Shown here: positions 1-10,862 of the stretch, in pieces | How positions within the stretch are numbered: the first letter of the stretch is position 1 | Layout of the letters: each line of letters begins with the position of its first letter | From: Siphonodentalium dalli | Taxonomy: Eukaryota; Mollusca; Scaphopoda; Gadilida; Siphonodentaliidae | Direction of reading: 5' to 3' | Length of the DNA stretch: 64,000 nt | Assembly: GCA_032622095.1 (NCBI GenBank) | Contig: CP136065.1 | Location: 67,113,675 to 67,177,674 of the forward strand | Program-made: the position numbers and the translations under genes | The notes under the pieces: generated by a model | The model's database searches: none | Told to the model about the DNA's origin: nothing | The model's input: the letters and a program-made list of their open reading frames with translations, nothing else

Positions 1-275
1 TGTTGTTTGATCGACAACCATCGGGTTTCGTCGCCGACATATTCCCAATACTGGATATGTATAACCTGACTTCTTACTTGACATATTTTTTAGAAAACGC
101 TCAGTTCCCACCAAATGCTGCCTGGAAGAGTTTAGTTCGTCGCCATGTTGAAGCAGATTACCAAGAGGAATGGCACTCCGCAATAGAGAACAACACGAAG
201 CTATCACTGTTCGCACATTGTCACCCTTCTCAGTACGATTTAATATTCCCCAATAACTACAGTCGTGCTAACCAT
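1..275 (+). pseudogene. LINE reverse-transcriptase C-terminal fragment
   Basis: The frame is open from the window edge to about base 275, so it enters from the left. The peptide has the tryptophan- and leucine-spaced pattern found after the reverse-transcriptase core of non-LTR retrotransposons (AAWKSLVRRHVEADYQEEW). A comparable stretch, SQFRKSWEMDLNNSS, occurs in the LINE at 36841-38522. After about base 275 the translation becomes AT-rich and runs into an AT microsatellite, so the open frame to 446 is not all coding. No catalytic motif lies inside the window. It could instead be an unrelated host exon; the LINE reading rests on pattern only. Confidence 0.4.
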
Positions 276-388
276 ACAGTAGTACGTTACATTATGTACG
301 TCTTCATTGTATTAATATATTATATACATATACACTACACATTGTATTATATAACACATCATCTCTCCTTAAAGAGGAGGCAATACAG

Positions 389-413
389 ATATATATATAT
401 ATATATATATATA
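389..413. repeat. (AT)n microsatellite, left flank of a TIR element
   Basis: An uninterrupted AT run sits directly outside the left terminal inverted repeat that starts at 413. The matching right end at 2094 also runs into an AT repeat, as expected for an element inserted into TA-rich target. Confidence 0.9.
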
Positions 414-847
414 CTAGAAGGTGACCCGACTTCGTCCGGGCTTTGACCTTGAATTGTCTATTTTGAAGGCCAAGGTCAAGTGGGGTCACGATTTGACCCG
501 TCCAAAACACAGTGCCCGAACAAAAGTACCCGACAAAAGTACCCGTCGAAATCCATCCGGTTTTACCCGATTTGACCTTGAATTGACCATTTTGAAGGTC
601 AAGGTCAGGTGGACCAACACCCCAAAAATGGTGGAAATCGGCCCAGCGGATACCGGGAAATCGGCCCATCGGATACCGAGATACCCTATGCATCAAATTT
701 CGTCCGTAAAAATCCGCCAGTTTAACCCGATTTGATTTCCACTGAAGTATATAAACGCGCCTCATATACACACGCTCATTAATTATCAAGTTTCAACGTA
801 AAGATAAATTACCATCGGTGCCCGAGATATCGCCAAGACGTCTGAAA

Positions 848-1372
848 CAGTCAAATGCATCGGCCGGAGAAGAGTTAACGTGATCTAACTTTATGACCTC
901 TAACGACGTCATAGAAGTTACGCATTGTTTTTACCCTGATAGAAGATCGTACCACTTCTTCTTAATAATTGAGGCAGATAACTAAAACGGATACATACAT
1001 ATTATATATCGTTGGAAAGAGGAAACACGAAAGATTCTCATAGTGTCATTATTATGACTGGCATGTTATTATTCGCGCTGTTTCGAATCGATTTGTAAGC
1101 ACCGAACTGAAATATATTAGCGCAAAACGGCGTAAAAACAGATTTGACCTCGGCACGTGAAAAGTTGACCTCGCACGGACAAATTAATAGGCCTATGTTG
1201 GTCCTGACCCGAAAATACCCCCACATACCAAGTTTCATCGAAATCGGCTGGGCCATTTTCGAGTCCATCGATTACAAACACACAAACAAACAGATCTTCC
1301 AAAATATATAATAGATATATAGCTATATATATATATATATATCTATTATATATTTTGAAAGATCTGTGTGTT

Positions 1373-1412
<40 letters not shown>

Positions 1413-1840
1413 AAATCGATGGACTCAAAAACGACTAAGCCAATTTCGATGAAATTTGGTATTTGGATGTGTTTTCGGCCGGAGACGAACATAGGCATAT
1501 TTATTTGTCCGTGCGAGGTCAACTTTTCACGTGCGGAGGTCAAATCTGTTTTTACGCCGTTTTTGCGCTAATATATTTCAGTTCGGTGCTCACAAATCGA
1601 TTCGATATAGCGCGAATAATAAATTGCCAGTCATATAATTTGCACGGTTAGAATCTGTGGCGTGTCCTCTTTCCAACGATATATAATATGTATGTGTCCG
1701 TTTTAGTTATCTGCCTCAATTATTAGGTACAAGTGGTCCGATGCTTTTATCGGGATAAAATCAATGCGTAATTTCTATGACGTCGTCAGAGGTCATAAAG
1801 TTAGATTACGTTAACTCTCACCCTGCCGATGCATTTGACT
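848..1840. repeat. Long imperfect palindrome inside the TIR element
   Basis: The segment from about 848 to 1322 is the imperfect reverse complement of about 1338 to 1840. Matching landmarks are CAAATGCATCGGC at 852 with its complement near 1828, the word 'taactttatgacctc' near 890 with its complement near 1794, and 'cagatttgacctc' near 1139 with its complement near 1545. The centre is an AT-rich hinge near 1330. The right arm also gained a TG microsatellite. This looks like a foldback element nested in the 413-2094 element. Confidence 0.75.
1378..1409. repeat. (TG)n microsatellite
   Basis: This is a nearly pure TG run inside the right arm of the palindrome. Frames crossing it translate as alternating Cys-Val or Thr-His and are not genes. 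Confidence 0.95.
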
Positions 1841-2093
1841 GTGTCGCGTTAACTCATCACCGGCCGAGGTATCCGCAAATGACATTGGGCTATATATCTC
1901 GCAAACGGGTGTAGCTATCGACTTGAAATTTGGTATGTGAATGTATCTTGCCCCGGATACGAATTTTATCGGGTCGCCGAGCACGTGCGACACCAGCTTC
2001 GCGCATGCGCAGACCAGATCTAGGAAACGGGTGGAGCTATCGACTTGAAATTTGGTTTTTGAATAGCCCGGACGAAGTCGGGTCACCTTCTAG

Positions 2094-2122
<29 letters not shown>
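2094..2122. repeat. (AT)n microsatellite, right flank of the TIR element
   Basis: A TA run starts exactly at the right TIR end and mirrors the left flank at 389-413. Confidence 0.9.
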
Positions 2123-2124
<2 letters not shown>

Positions 2125-2183
2125 CATGTCCTTACAATATGTTGTTGAGATATGTTAAATTAGCTGGTGTGAATATATTTTCA

Positions 2184-2473
2184 GGCCTCTAGTTAATTCT
2201 GGTGGAGTATCGAAGCTTGTTTTTCAAAATAGGCCTTTGAGTTACACAAGAGTTCGTGAATGTATCAAAAGTCGTATCAAAAGCGTAGATGCAAGCGTCA
2301 ATATTGGTGTTCATTCACTTAGAGCAGGTGGTGCCACAGTTGTAGCGAACGCAGGATTGCCATATCGCCTATTTAAAAGGCATGGCCGTTGCCGATCAGA
2401 ATCTGCAAATGACGTTTATGTCCAAGATTCTATTGACTCGAGATTGAGAGTCACAGGACGTTTGCAGTTATAA
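2184..2473 (+). CDS. Tyrosine recombinase, 3' terminal exon
   Basis: A splice acceptor (ATATTTTCAG) precedes an open frame that ends in TAA. The peptide carries the C-terminal half of a tyrosine recombinase catalytic domain: the HxxR box (GVHSLRAGGATVV), a GRC turn where the family usually has GRW or GH, and a tyrosine in DVYVQDS at the position of the strand-cutting nucleophile. The sequence upstream of Ala-Gly-Gly also fits (SGGVSKLVF...SYTRVRECIKSR). Such intron-bearing genes are known among animal integrase-like families and DIRS or Crypton relatives. The upstream catalytic arginine and the core-binding domain would be in earlier exons. The space upstream is occupied by the 413-2094 element, and no earlier exon could be found. 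It may be a relic of a transposon or a domesticated copy. Confidence 0.75.
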
Positions 2474-3207
2474 CGCGGTGGTATTATATATAAGTATGTA
2501 AACATATTATGGAGCTTATTTTGGTGACATGTATTATCACTTCACATACACATGTACATTGGTAATTTGAATTGAATCCGTATCGATTGGAATTGTCTTC
2601 ATGTAACTATCTATAAAAAGAGTATTTGTTACGAGCATAAATTTCCATTTTTGTTTTACTCTATAGATGGGACCGACCGCCCAGCGCATATTAAAACCAA
2701 TGAACTAGTGTTCGTGTTATTGTTTTCCCATTTTGCCAGAATGTCGTGAAGACAAAAGATTTTTCGCGCCACGACGTATAGAGGATAATTGCTGTCTTCA
2801 CGGCAGATGAAGGTTAATGGAAAGCTTGTTCGACAGGCATGTCGAGTAGTAATCCGGCTGATTGTCCGGACGCTTCTGAGTGATTACTCGTTAAACAATT
2901 GAGTTGTGTTGGTCCGTGCTGCGCAGGACCGAATGTTTCAGGTCATACTAGTGAACGCACTCTTAAGGGTCGGTCGCCTGTTAAAAGTTATTTAAATGCA
3001 GTTCAGTAGATGGTTAAACATATCAAAATCATATGCATACAGATATTTTGATTTAAACCTTATAAGATAATTATGAATCGTATGCTTGTACATTGTGTAT
3101 GCCAGGATATTTTGATGCAATATTTACCATTGTTCGCAACGAGAAGCACGATAAATGCATGACATTAATATCGAATCGTAGGATTCTTATGAATCGTATG
3201 ATTATAT
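2474..3207. other. Intergenic, with 85-bp direct repeat copy at 2671-2753
   Basis: No gene is seen. Bases 2671-2753 match 8051-8134 in the same orientation (GACCGACCGCCCAGCGCATA here against GACCGATCGCCCAGCGCATA there). The two copies bracket the whole block of inverted-repeat elements between them. Confidence 0.6.
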
Positions 3208-3568
3208 AAGGATTAACTGTCATGTGGACTGTTTTTATGGAGATGTAACCGTGAGGTAAGTGGTCATAACTTCGGGTTTTACATAGACCATTTTACAGAT
3301 AGCGAGAATGATGCATTGTGGGCCAGAAAGTATCCAAACAAAGCCACGTGCTTTACGGCCGCATGCATTTACTATGGGGGATTTAGGGTGGGTCTATAAA
3401 ACTAATTATAACTTTGGTATCTGTCATAGTTTACGCGAGAAATTTTAAACATATATCAGGGACATGTACATCTTCTAGAATATTCAAAAACATTTCCAGT
3501 TGCTTGTCGTATTTTAATTGATTTTATGCGATGAAATAATGCGAAAATTCAGAAAATTGCACTAATTT

Positions 3569-4304
3569 CTCAATATTTTGCGGTTTTAGTAAACGCCTGA
3601 TAAAAGTCGTTCTATTGGGAATTTTTACACCAAATTTTCAGAGAATATAGAGTAAACACAGTACTATCGGAATATCGTAAAGGAGTTCTGTGCATTTGGT
3701 ATTAATTAACACTCATACTGCCGAAGCTCGCTTCAATAAATTCGCTTTTTCGTGTTCGACGAAAATGAAACTTGTCTGTTTAAAGGTCCCATTTTCGTGT
3801 CGAATGGTGATAGAATCTCCATTTGTCAAGTTCATGGATAAATTACATCACACTTAATCGGCTTATGTCCGCGGCCATAAACCTGTGTTTTTATAACAAT
3901 TTATTTGAGACAAACTGTTGCGCGCATAGGTAGCAGTCGGTGCTTATCAGTAAAGTTAATAATCGTGAAGCATGTGTAACAAATGTTCAAATACAACAGA
4001 AAAAAACTACGTAAAATAAATAGCGTGACCAATGAGCATTCACAAAACAATATACACCAGTTTTGAAAACGAGTAAAAACGATTATAAATGAAAACGCTC
4101 TTTATCGTGTACCGGCGCTTTTGCGCAAGTAAGTTTGTAATATTCTCAATATTTTGCGGTTTTAGTAAACGCCTGATAAAAGTCGTTCTATTGGGAATTT
4201 TTACACCAAATTTTTTGAGAATATAGAGTAAACACAGTACTATCGGAATATCGTAAAGGAGTTCCGTGCATTTGGGATTAATTAACCCTCAGACTGCCGA
4301 AGCT
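3569..4304. repeat. Direct repeat of a TIR-arm segment (3569-3729 and 4144-4304)
   Basis: A block of about 160 bp starting CTCAATATTTTGCGGTTTTA occurs twice in the same orientation, 575 bp apart, and again inverted near 6070-6240 in the right arm. The second copy is an internal duplication of arm sequence. Confidence 0.8.
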
Positions 4305-4797
4305 GCCGTCAATAAATTATCTCTTCGCACATCTGGCTTCGCATGCGTTTCACGAAAATGAAACTGTTTATGAAAAACTTCATGTTCTAACTGACAACTG
4401 AAGCATGTGAGAGGGCGAGGTGATACTCTTTCATGTCTATTGTGACGGTTGCACATCAGATCGAATAAGTATTGTTTTCACAACAGTTATCGATCAACAC
4501 ACTAGTGGAGGTCTTGCCGTCGTTTGTTTGTTTAACTGTATGAAACGAAGCCCTTGCTATGATTAGGTTGAACCTAATCCATATATATTCTATGGTTTTA
4601 TTCAAAAGTTGTCTGAAAATGCCGCCACTGTCTGCTATATATGCGACTTGGTTTGGAGAACAATATCACCGGGGTGAAGGAGAAGATCTCTCGATCTTTT
4701 CGACCATCCCGGGAGCTTCGCGCCCTTCTCTCTCATTCAACAAAATCACTTCGCTTCGTGCCCATCTATACTACCCTTACAAAATCATAAATTGAAA

Positions 4798-4856
4798 ATG
4801 CCTTCAAATCGCTGTGCAGTTTTCGGTTGCAATAATGACCGACGTAACCCAGAAAC
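4798..4856 (+). pseudogene. THAP-like zinc-finger first exon
   Basis: An ATG opens a 19-codon frame that reads MPSNRCAVFGCNNDRRNPE, then meets a GTGAGTATT donor. The spacing C-x4-C right after the start is the hallmark of a THAP zinc finger, a C2CH DNA-binding domain used by P-element-type transposases and by host THAP proteins. The second half (C-x2-H and AVPTIF box) would lie in later exons. Bases 4930-5000 give a weak match at best, and no full domain can be assembled. The exon lies in the core of the long-TIR element, so it is either the relic of that element's transposase or a captured host fragment. The exon is short, so confidence is moderate. Confidence 0.5.
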
Positions 4857-5221
4857 GTGAGTATTATTTAATTTTATATGAATATTCGTACATGTACTAT
4901 AAGTTTATTGATTTCCTACAAAAAACTTTCAAGTTTAGAGTAATTCGGAAGGTCATTTTATACCATATAAAACGGAACCAATAAAGAGCGTTTATGTTCT
5001 CATTACATGACCGCAAATATGTCGTTTTCAATCTACATCGATGTGTTCAGATGGAGATGCACGTTTTGCATAAATACAGCAAAATATGGCAAGATATTTC
5101 AACAAAGTATTTCTTTGGATCTATCTGGCGAAAAATCTTGAATTTCACATCTTCATTGTATGTAGAATCTGAGTATTTATTAAGAGACAACAAAAGCTCC
5201 AGACATAACAACTTCGGTTTT

Positions 5222-5378
5222 TGGGTATTAACCGTTTTCGGTTGATCATCTGCCGACTGAATAACTGGAAAGTTCTGTCTTGTGCCAACTCGGCTAGCTG
5301 CACTTTCTCATCTTTTTTTCGTCTAGTTGATGGAACACCACGGTCGTTTAGGAAGGTTTTTAGTTCGTTGTCTGTACA
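5222..5378 (-). pseudogene. SAP-domain-like fragment
   Basis: Read on the minus strand after a stop, the frame gives TDNELKTFLNDRGVPSTRRK followed by KDEKVQLAELAQ. This matches the SAP helix-turn-helix pattern: ELK-x-FL-x2-RGV, a basic stretch, then a second leucine-rich helix. SAP motifs bind DNA and RNA. Similar N-terminal SAP repeats occur in invertebrate proteins with SWIM or YqaJ-like nuclease domains. It lies on the strand opposite to the THAP-like exon in the same transposon core, so the two cannot be one gene. No start codon or flanking exon is evident, so it is most likely a captured scrap. Confidence 0.4.
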
Positions 5379-6555
5379 TCAACTGGCCATGCTTCTATTT
5401 TATATACCCCATAAAACTTCCGTTAGATGTTCTCACTTGTGTTTCAACAAATTCACCGAAAGTGACGACGTGTCATGCATACTAAACATGTGTGATATAC
5501 GGCACGAATTTGGCAAAGTATGACTTGTGTTCACTGATTGCTCACCAAAGAATCACAATAGACTGTAACAACACCCGTGATGTTTTACTTCAACTTTCAA
5601 AAGAGGAAGTTTGAACACATTTTGCATTGTTTGTTTGTTTTTTTAGCCTAGAACCAAATCCAATGTGAGCGTCCATTAAAAACCTTCTTGCGCAAAAGCG
5701 CCGGTACACGATAAAGAGCGTTTTCATTTATAATCGTTTTCAAAACTGGTGTATATTGTTTTGTGAATGCTCATTGGTCACGCTATTTATTTTACGTAGT
5801 TTTTTTTCTGTTGTATTTGAACATTTGTTACACAGGCTTCACGATTATTAACTTCAACTGATAAGCGCCGACTGTTACCTATGCGCGCAACAGTTTGTCT
5901 CAAATAAATTGTTATAAAAACACAGGTTTATGGCCGCGGACATAAGCCGATTAAGTGTGATGTAATTTATCCATGAACTTGACAAATGGAGATTCTATCA
6001 CCATTCGACACGAAAATGGGACCTTTAAACAGACAAGTTTCATTTTCGTCGAACACGAAAAAGCGAATTTATTGACGGCAGCTTCGGCAGTCTGAGGGTT
6101 AATTAATCCCAAATGCACGGAACTCCTTTACGACATTCCGATAGTACTGTGTTTACTCTATATTCTCTGAAAATTTGGTTTAAAAATTCCCAATAGAACG
6201 ACTTTTATCAGGCGTTTACTAAAACCGCAAAATATTGAGAAATTAGTGCAATTTTCTGAATTTTCGCATTATTTCATCGCATAAAATCAATTAAAATACG
6301 ACAAGCAACTGGAAATGTTTTTGAACATTCTAGAAGGGGTACATGTCCCTGATATATTAGTTTTATAGACCCACCCTAAATCCCCCATAGTAAATGCATG
6401 CGACGGTAAAGCACGTGGCTTTGTTTGGATACTTTCTGGCCCACAATGCAACAGTCAAAATGGTTATCTGTAAAATGGTCTATACAAGTTATGACCACTT
6501 ACCTCACGGTTACATCTCCATAAAAATAGTCCACATGACAGTTATTCCTTATATT

Positions 6556-7838
6556 TATATACATTTAGCGAAAAAGCCACTTTTGTAAATGTATTTAAAT
6601 CGAAAAGTGTATCGTGACAAAACCAGCGCAAAATATCCCATAGCACCCTTGGCAAAACTTAACAGGAACCATTTCTTTATATTGAAACTTGATGATTTAA
6701 TTTAAGTCAATCCTGCGCGAGTCCAAATGCGCCCAAAACATTACGCGTTTTTCTTTCCGGTATCGATGATGTATCGATGTAATTATGGGGTTGCAGTTAT
6801 GATCTGTTGCGTGTTCACCGAGAAATAACAGCAACATGTCACGTGGGCGCCGACCAATCGGAATGCTGGATTTAGTGATAATCACACTTAGTATGTAAAT
6901 ATACTCGAATGCATATGTGGCATCTGATCACATATTCGTATATATCGTGGCTGGTTCAGATATGTATATATGTTTGTTGAGACTTAAATTGAATTAAGTA
7001 AAATTATATTTTATGATAATGCAGAGTTTGAACAATTTTGTCGATTTTTTATATCAGTTTTATTAGCATTGGGCTCATTTATAATGCCTGTCTATTTTGA
7101 CAAAATTCATCGGAAAAGGGGTGAAAAATTCCGACAGCAAAACCCAGAGACCGACTGATAGCATCGTTTCGGATGCAGGGTTCCGCGGGCACCAATAAAA
7201 GAAGTCATAAAATAAAATATGGCCATAAAATAGGTCATAAAAAGAGATGACCAAAAAGATGTTTCCGGTTTTACCTGAGCGGCTCCCGGTCTACGAATGG
7301 TGTCCTTTTTCCGATGGATGCGATGTTCTCAATCGCTAAATTTTTTCTCAAAGTTTTCAAAATTTGTGTGCACTAATTATGGATAAAGTGCAAACATATG
7401 AGAATACACGGGTGTATCTTTCATTCCATAGAGGTATATAAGATAAACGGCTCAGTTTCAATTATATACACGGCAGTATACATGATGTATATATATTTAC
7501 ATACAAAGTGTGATTATCACTAAATCCAGCATTCCGATTGGTCGGCGCCCACGTGACTAGTTGCAGTTATTTCTCGGTGAACGCGCAAGAGCTCATAACT
7601 GCAGCCCCATAATTACATCACCGCGTCATAGGTTTCGGAAAGAAAAACGCGTAATGTTTTGGGCGCATTTGGACTCGCGCAGGATTGACTTAATAAGTCA
7701 TCAGGTTTCAATATAAAGAAATTGTTCCTGTTAACTTTTGCCAAGGGTGCTGTGGGATATTTTGGGCTGGTTTTGTCACGATACACTTTTCGATTTAAAT
7801 ACATTTACAAAAGCGGCTTTTTCGCTAAATGTATATAA
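6556..7838. mobile_element. 1.3-kb element with about 350-bp TIR arms
   Basis: Bases 6556-6903 are the imperfect reverse complement of 7488-7838. The outer ends read TATACATTTAGCGAAAAAGC from both sides. Matching inner landmarks are 'tgctggatttagtgataatc' near 6863 and its complement near 7512. The unpaired core of about 580 bp has no convincing reading frame. It abuts the 3.3-kb element on the left and the 148-bp hairpin on the right. Confidence 0.75.
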
Positions 7839-7852
7839 ATATAAGGATTAAC

Positions 7853-8000
7853 TGTTATGTGGACTGTGTTTATGGAGATTTAACCGTGAGGTAAGTGGTC
7901 ATAAATTGTACGTAAAACGCTATCGGGTTTTACACAAGATATGACCACTTACCTCACGGTTACATCTCCATAAAAACAGTCCACATAACAGTTAATCCTT
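7853..8000. mobile_element. 148-bp hairpin MITE, relative of the 3.3-kb element
   Basis: The ends are near-perfect inverted repeats of about 60 bp, starting AAGGATTAACTGTTATGTGG, with a short central loop. The ends match those of the 3208-6550 element with few changes. This is a deletion derivative that keeps only the termini. ATAT flanks both sides. Confidence 0.85.
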
Positions 8001-8050
8001 ATATAAATTACGGTATTAATATTTCATTTCATATGAAAAAATATAGTTAG

Positions 8051-8134
8051 GACCGATCGCCCAGCGCATACTAAAACCACTGAACAAGTGTTTGTGTTAT
8101 TGTTTTCCCATTATGCCGGGAATGTCGTGAAGAC
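8051..8134. repeat. 85-bp direct repeat, right copy
   Basis: This is the same-orientation match to 2671-2753. The shared core includes TGTTTTCCCATT and AATGTCGTGAAGAC. Together the copies enclose about 5.3 kb of inverted-repeat elements. Confidence 0.75.
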
Positions 8135-8734
8135 CGTATATTCTTGCACACTTTCAAAATATATCCTAGATGTTATCATTATTTTATTGCCTGCATGATA
8201 TGGTAGATACGACTTAAAGGTATATTTGAGAAGATATATAAGTGTTCAAGCTGGTTCAAGTGATGTAATTCGGTCACCATTTTTCGAGGTTGTGAAATCT
8301 CCTTGATAATAATCTGCTCGTGAAGTTATTGAAGTATCCGCGGTGAGTTATTGCGCGACTCAGTGAGAGTTCATTAGTTCAATAATTATTGATTGCTGAT
8401 ATCTTTGCAAAATATAGAACAAACGAATGTTGACATTTAGACATTTACATGTATGGCGTAGATACACCGGGCCTGGCACTGCTCTGTCAACTTTGAACCA
8501 CGCCATCAGAATCACGGGGATAAGGGATGTCTACATTTATATCGCATTTTTGGTAATTGGGGAGGCGTGAATTCCCAATTAACAGAATTTTTTTTGTGGG
8601 AACAATGATGGGGCTTCTACATTATGCGTTTCCCAGCTAAAAAATACCGGCCAATTTGAAATGGGTGCATACAAATTAATCATACACACATGTTAGTACT
8701 CTATATATATTATGTAAACAAATGACATGTTGTG

Positions 8735-8990
8735 TAAACAAAGAGTACGTAAAGAGTACGCGATAAGCAAAACACTCAACATCGGGGAGACCCCACTAAG
8801 GAACTTTGGTTCGAAATGCCAATACAAGGTTTACAGCATATCAGTATAGCGCTCGTTAATCATCGCCTCTCATTATTTCGGTGTTGAGTTGTTCACCGTG
8901 AAAAGTGAATCACTCTCCTAAAAATCGCCACGGTGTTGTGTTTTGCTTATCACTCACTATTTACGCGCTGTATTTAAACAAACGCTCGGC
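8735..8990. repeat. Imperfect inverted repeat, MITE-like
   Basis: The word GATAAGCAAAACACTCAACA near 8762 pairs imperfectly with the complement of the segment near 8925-8950, and 'tgtaaacaaagagtacg' pairs with the segment near 8960-8985. Coding potential is absent. Bases 8135-8734 show nothing recognisable. Confidence 0.4.
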
Positions 8991-9374
8991 TCACACTGAG
9001 TTTTGTGGATAATATCACAATCATACTATCATTAAACTATACTATTAGTATATTCTGGAAGAAATTTTCACAATTTGTTAACTGTTATTTAAAAATTAAA
9101 ACTGTTATTTGAAAAATATAATAAACAAGGCCATCTGTGCCTTTGTGACTGGAGTAATTTAAAAATAGCATAGTTACAACTGCAAATAAAACAAATTTTT
9201 TTATTGAGGAAATTTGACAAAACCCACACTCATTAGTCTGGGCGTGTCCAACAAACGAAGGCTAAGGCAAATGAGTAAAAATATATGATATTCACAATGC
9301 AACTAAAGAGAATATTGACTGTTACCGAACATAATTTTAGAGCAATCTTGACACTTAGTATATAAAACTTTGAA

Positions 9375-9775
9375 TAAACAAGAGGTGTGCACTCGAGTGC
9401 TAGCATACCCACACCGTGGCAAATTCAACCCGCATTATCCGTAAACCCAACAAATTTTTTTTTTAACTTTAAAGAAAAATTCGGACTAATAATATCGATA
9501 TGGTGTCACAAGAAGCTTGTACAGAAAAACTTATTCAAATTGGTTCATATTTGTTAAAGTTATTAAGTCGGACAGAATTATCTAAGTCAAAATAAGTCGA
9601 AAATGAGGCGTAATTAGCATCATGCGGAGAGGCAGTCCTAGGATATGGCATACAACAAATTATTGAAATCGGTTCATAGTTGTTCGAGTTATGAGGTCGG
9701 ACGGACGGACGGACGGACATGTAGGCGCAGTCAATCCAGTATACGCCCCATTTTATATGGGGGTATAATTACCTG
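9375..9775. repeat. Dispersed repeat ending in (GGAC)n and GGGGGTATAATT
   Basis: The segment begins near AACAAGAGGTGTGCACTCGA and ends with a GGAC tetranucleotide run (9700-9717) followed by a short CCCCAT...ATGGGGG stem and TATAAT. GGAC/GTCC-bearing repeats of this style recur at 20370 and 44490 in the window. Frames through it are artefacts. Confidence 0.5.
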
Positions 9776-10552
9776 TTAAATGTCTCAGTATAATTGAAAC
9801 AGTTCTAAAATAATGGACAAACGTCAGAACCACCATAACTCCAGAAAGCTTCTCCACCGCATCATGCACTGAGCGGAATATCTATATAGTGAATAATACC
9901 CACAGTACCCATAGTATACTATCAAAATAATCTGTTCTCCCCTAGGAATTTCCATATATACTTTATAACCGCCACGCAGTTACGATATTGTACTAATATA
10001 TGGGTTAAAATAATGGTGAACATGTGATTGATTATATGGATATTGATGTATGTATATATTTCGCTATTTATCTATAACCATATGAATAAACGTATTTGAG
10101 CGTTCTGTTAGCCTGATCCCGGACCGGGAATAGCGTCTCATGCCGGCTGTGTGGGACGACGTGTGCCCCCTGGCACAGCCAACATCACATGCACTCTCGA
10201 ACAAGAGAAGGTAAATATATATATATATATGCATATATGAGTCATTATAAAAAAAAGTGTTAATTGTTGTCCCAAGCCGTTGTGCTTTCCCGCGCGTAGT
10301 ATAATTAGGCAACTCGTGATTTTAATTATTGCGACCCATGAGTGCTACGAAACACACACCAAAATTATGGCGTCCACAACGATTTTCACCCACCTCATGA
10401 CTGTTTTATAGTCAAAATTACACCAAAATTGCGTGTCCCAACTTCAAAGTTTCTGTTGCTGTAACGCTTTTGTGATAGATTGCGATGCACGTTTACTCAA
10501 TTTCTCTGTCATAACTCATAATTGGCCATTACACTGAACAGTTATCACATGT
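9776..10552. other. No gene seen; short AT repeat at 10216-10235
   Basis: The stretch is AT-rich and has only short frames on both strands that cross AT microsatellites. No motif was recognised. Confidence 0.5.
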
Positions 10553-10771
10553 ATGCCACACGTTGAACGTTTCCGAGATTTTTTTCCCGTTACATTCTGT
10601 ACCTCAACTCAATGTAACTCCCGCAACCATTCAACATTCGAGCAACATAATGCACGATCACACGAAGTCCGAAATACCGATACTTCCGGATCGAAACTAT
10701 CGGAACGTCATAAAAACGAAAGCACGTGCGATGGTTGGATGATTTTAGTACACGACCTAAAAAACCTAATT
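10553..10771 (+). CDS. Candidate exon of unknown protein with donor GTAAGT
   Basis: The frame is open to a consensus splice donor, ATTAG|GTAAGT at 10771. The peptide contains FCTSTQCNSR and a polar, histidine-rich middle. A second short frame at 10863-11102 has VYFCNTEKCNRR followed by a hydrophobic end. The Cx4CN spacing resembles the last loop of Ly6/uPAR three-finger proteins, but the remaining cysteines of that fold are not seen. The start is uncertain and the frame could be fortuitous. Confidence 0.2.
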
Positions 10772-10862
10772 AGGTAAGTTAACCCCCGACCGTATATTTC
10801 GTTATTGTCTTATATATAACGCGAATCTCACTGACATTATATATCAATGGAATGTTGCAAAA

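Larger units (their letters stand above)
413..2094. mobile_element. 1.68-kb TIR element flanked by (AT)n, no transposase
   Basis: Bases 413-442 and 2065-2094 are perfect 30-bp inverted repeats, beginning ACTAGAAGGTGACCCGACTT on the outside. Both ends abut (AT)n. The interior shows no transposase-like frame, so this is a non-autonomous element. Its left part carries the same 'gatttgaccttgaattgacc' repeat found in the element at 27746-28325, whose left end is also ACTAG followed by a similar sequence, so the two belong to one family. The middle is filled by a long inverted repeat, annotated separately. The superfamily cannot be settled because TA target duplication is invisible inside AT repeats. 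Confidence 0.75.
3208..6550. mobile_element. 3.3-kb DNA element with TIR arms of about 0.85 kb or more
   Basis: The left arm (3208 to about 4130) is the reverse complement of the right arm (about 5690 to 6550) with scattered mismatches and small indels. The ends read AAGGATTAACTGTCATGTGG on the left and AAGGAATAACTGTCATGTGG on the right. Both ends are flanked by ATAT, so target duplication cannot be told from TIR. The 1.5-kb core contains a THAP-like first exon on the plus strand and a SAP-like fragment on the minus strand, but no intact transposase. A 148-bp relative with the same termini is at 7853-8000. THAP domains occur in P-element and Kolobok transposases, so this could be a decayed member of one of those groups. 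Confidence 0.75.

Noticed and set aside
304-789. 161-residue minus-strand frame
   Set aside because: It reads through the AT repeat and the TIR of the 413-2094 element and contains transposon repeat units, not a protein pattern.
1117-1571. Several overlapping 65-103 residue frames with Thr-His or Cys-Val runs
   Set aside because: They cross the TG and AT microsatellites inside a palindromic transposon.
4798-5222. Joining the THAP-like and SAP-like pieces into one gene
   Set aside because: They lie on opposite strands, so one transcript cannot carry both.
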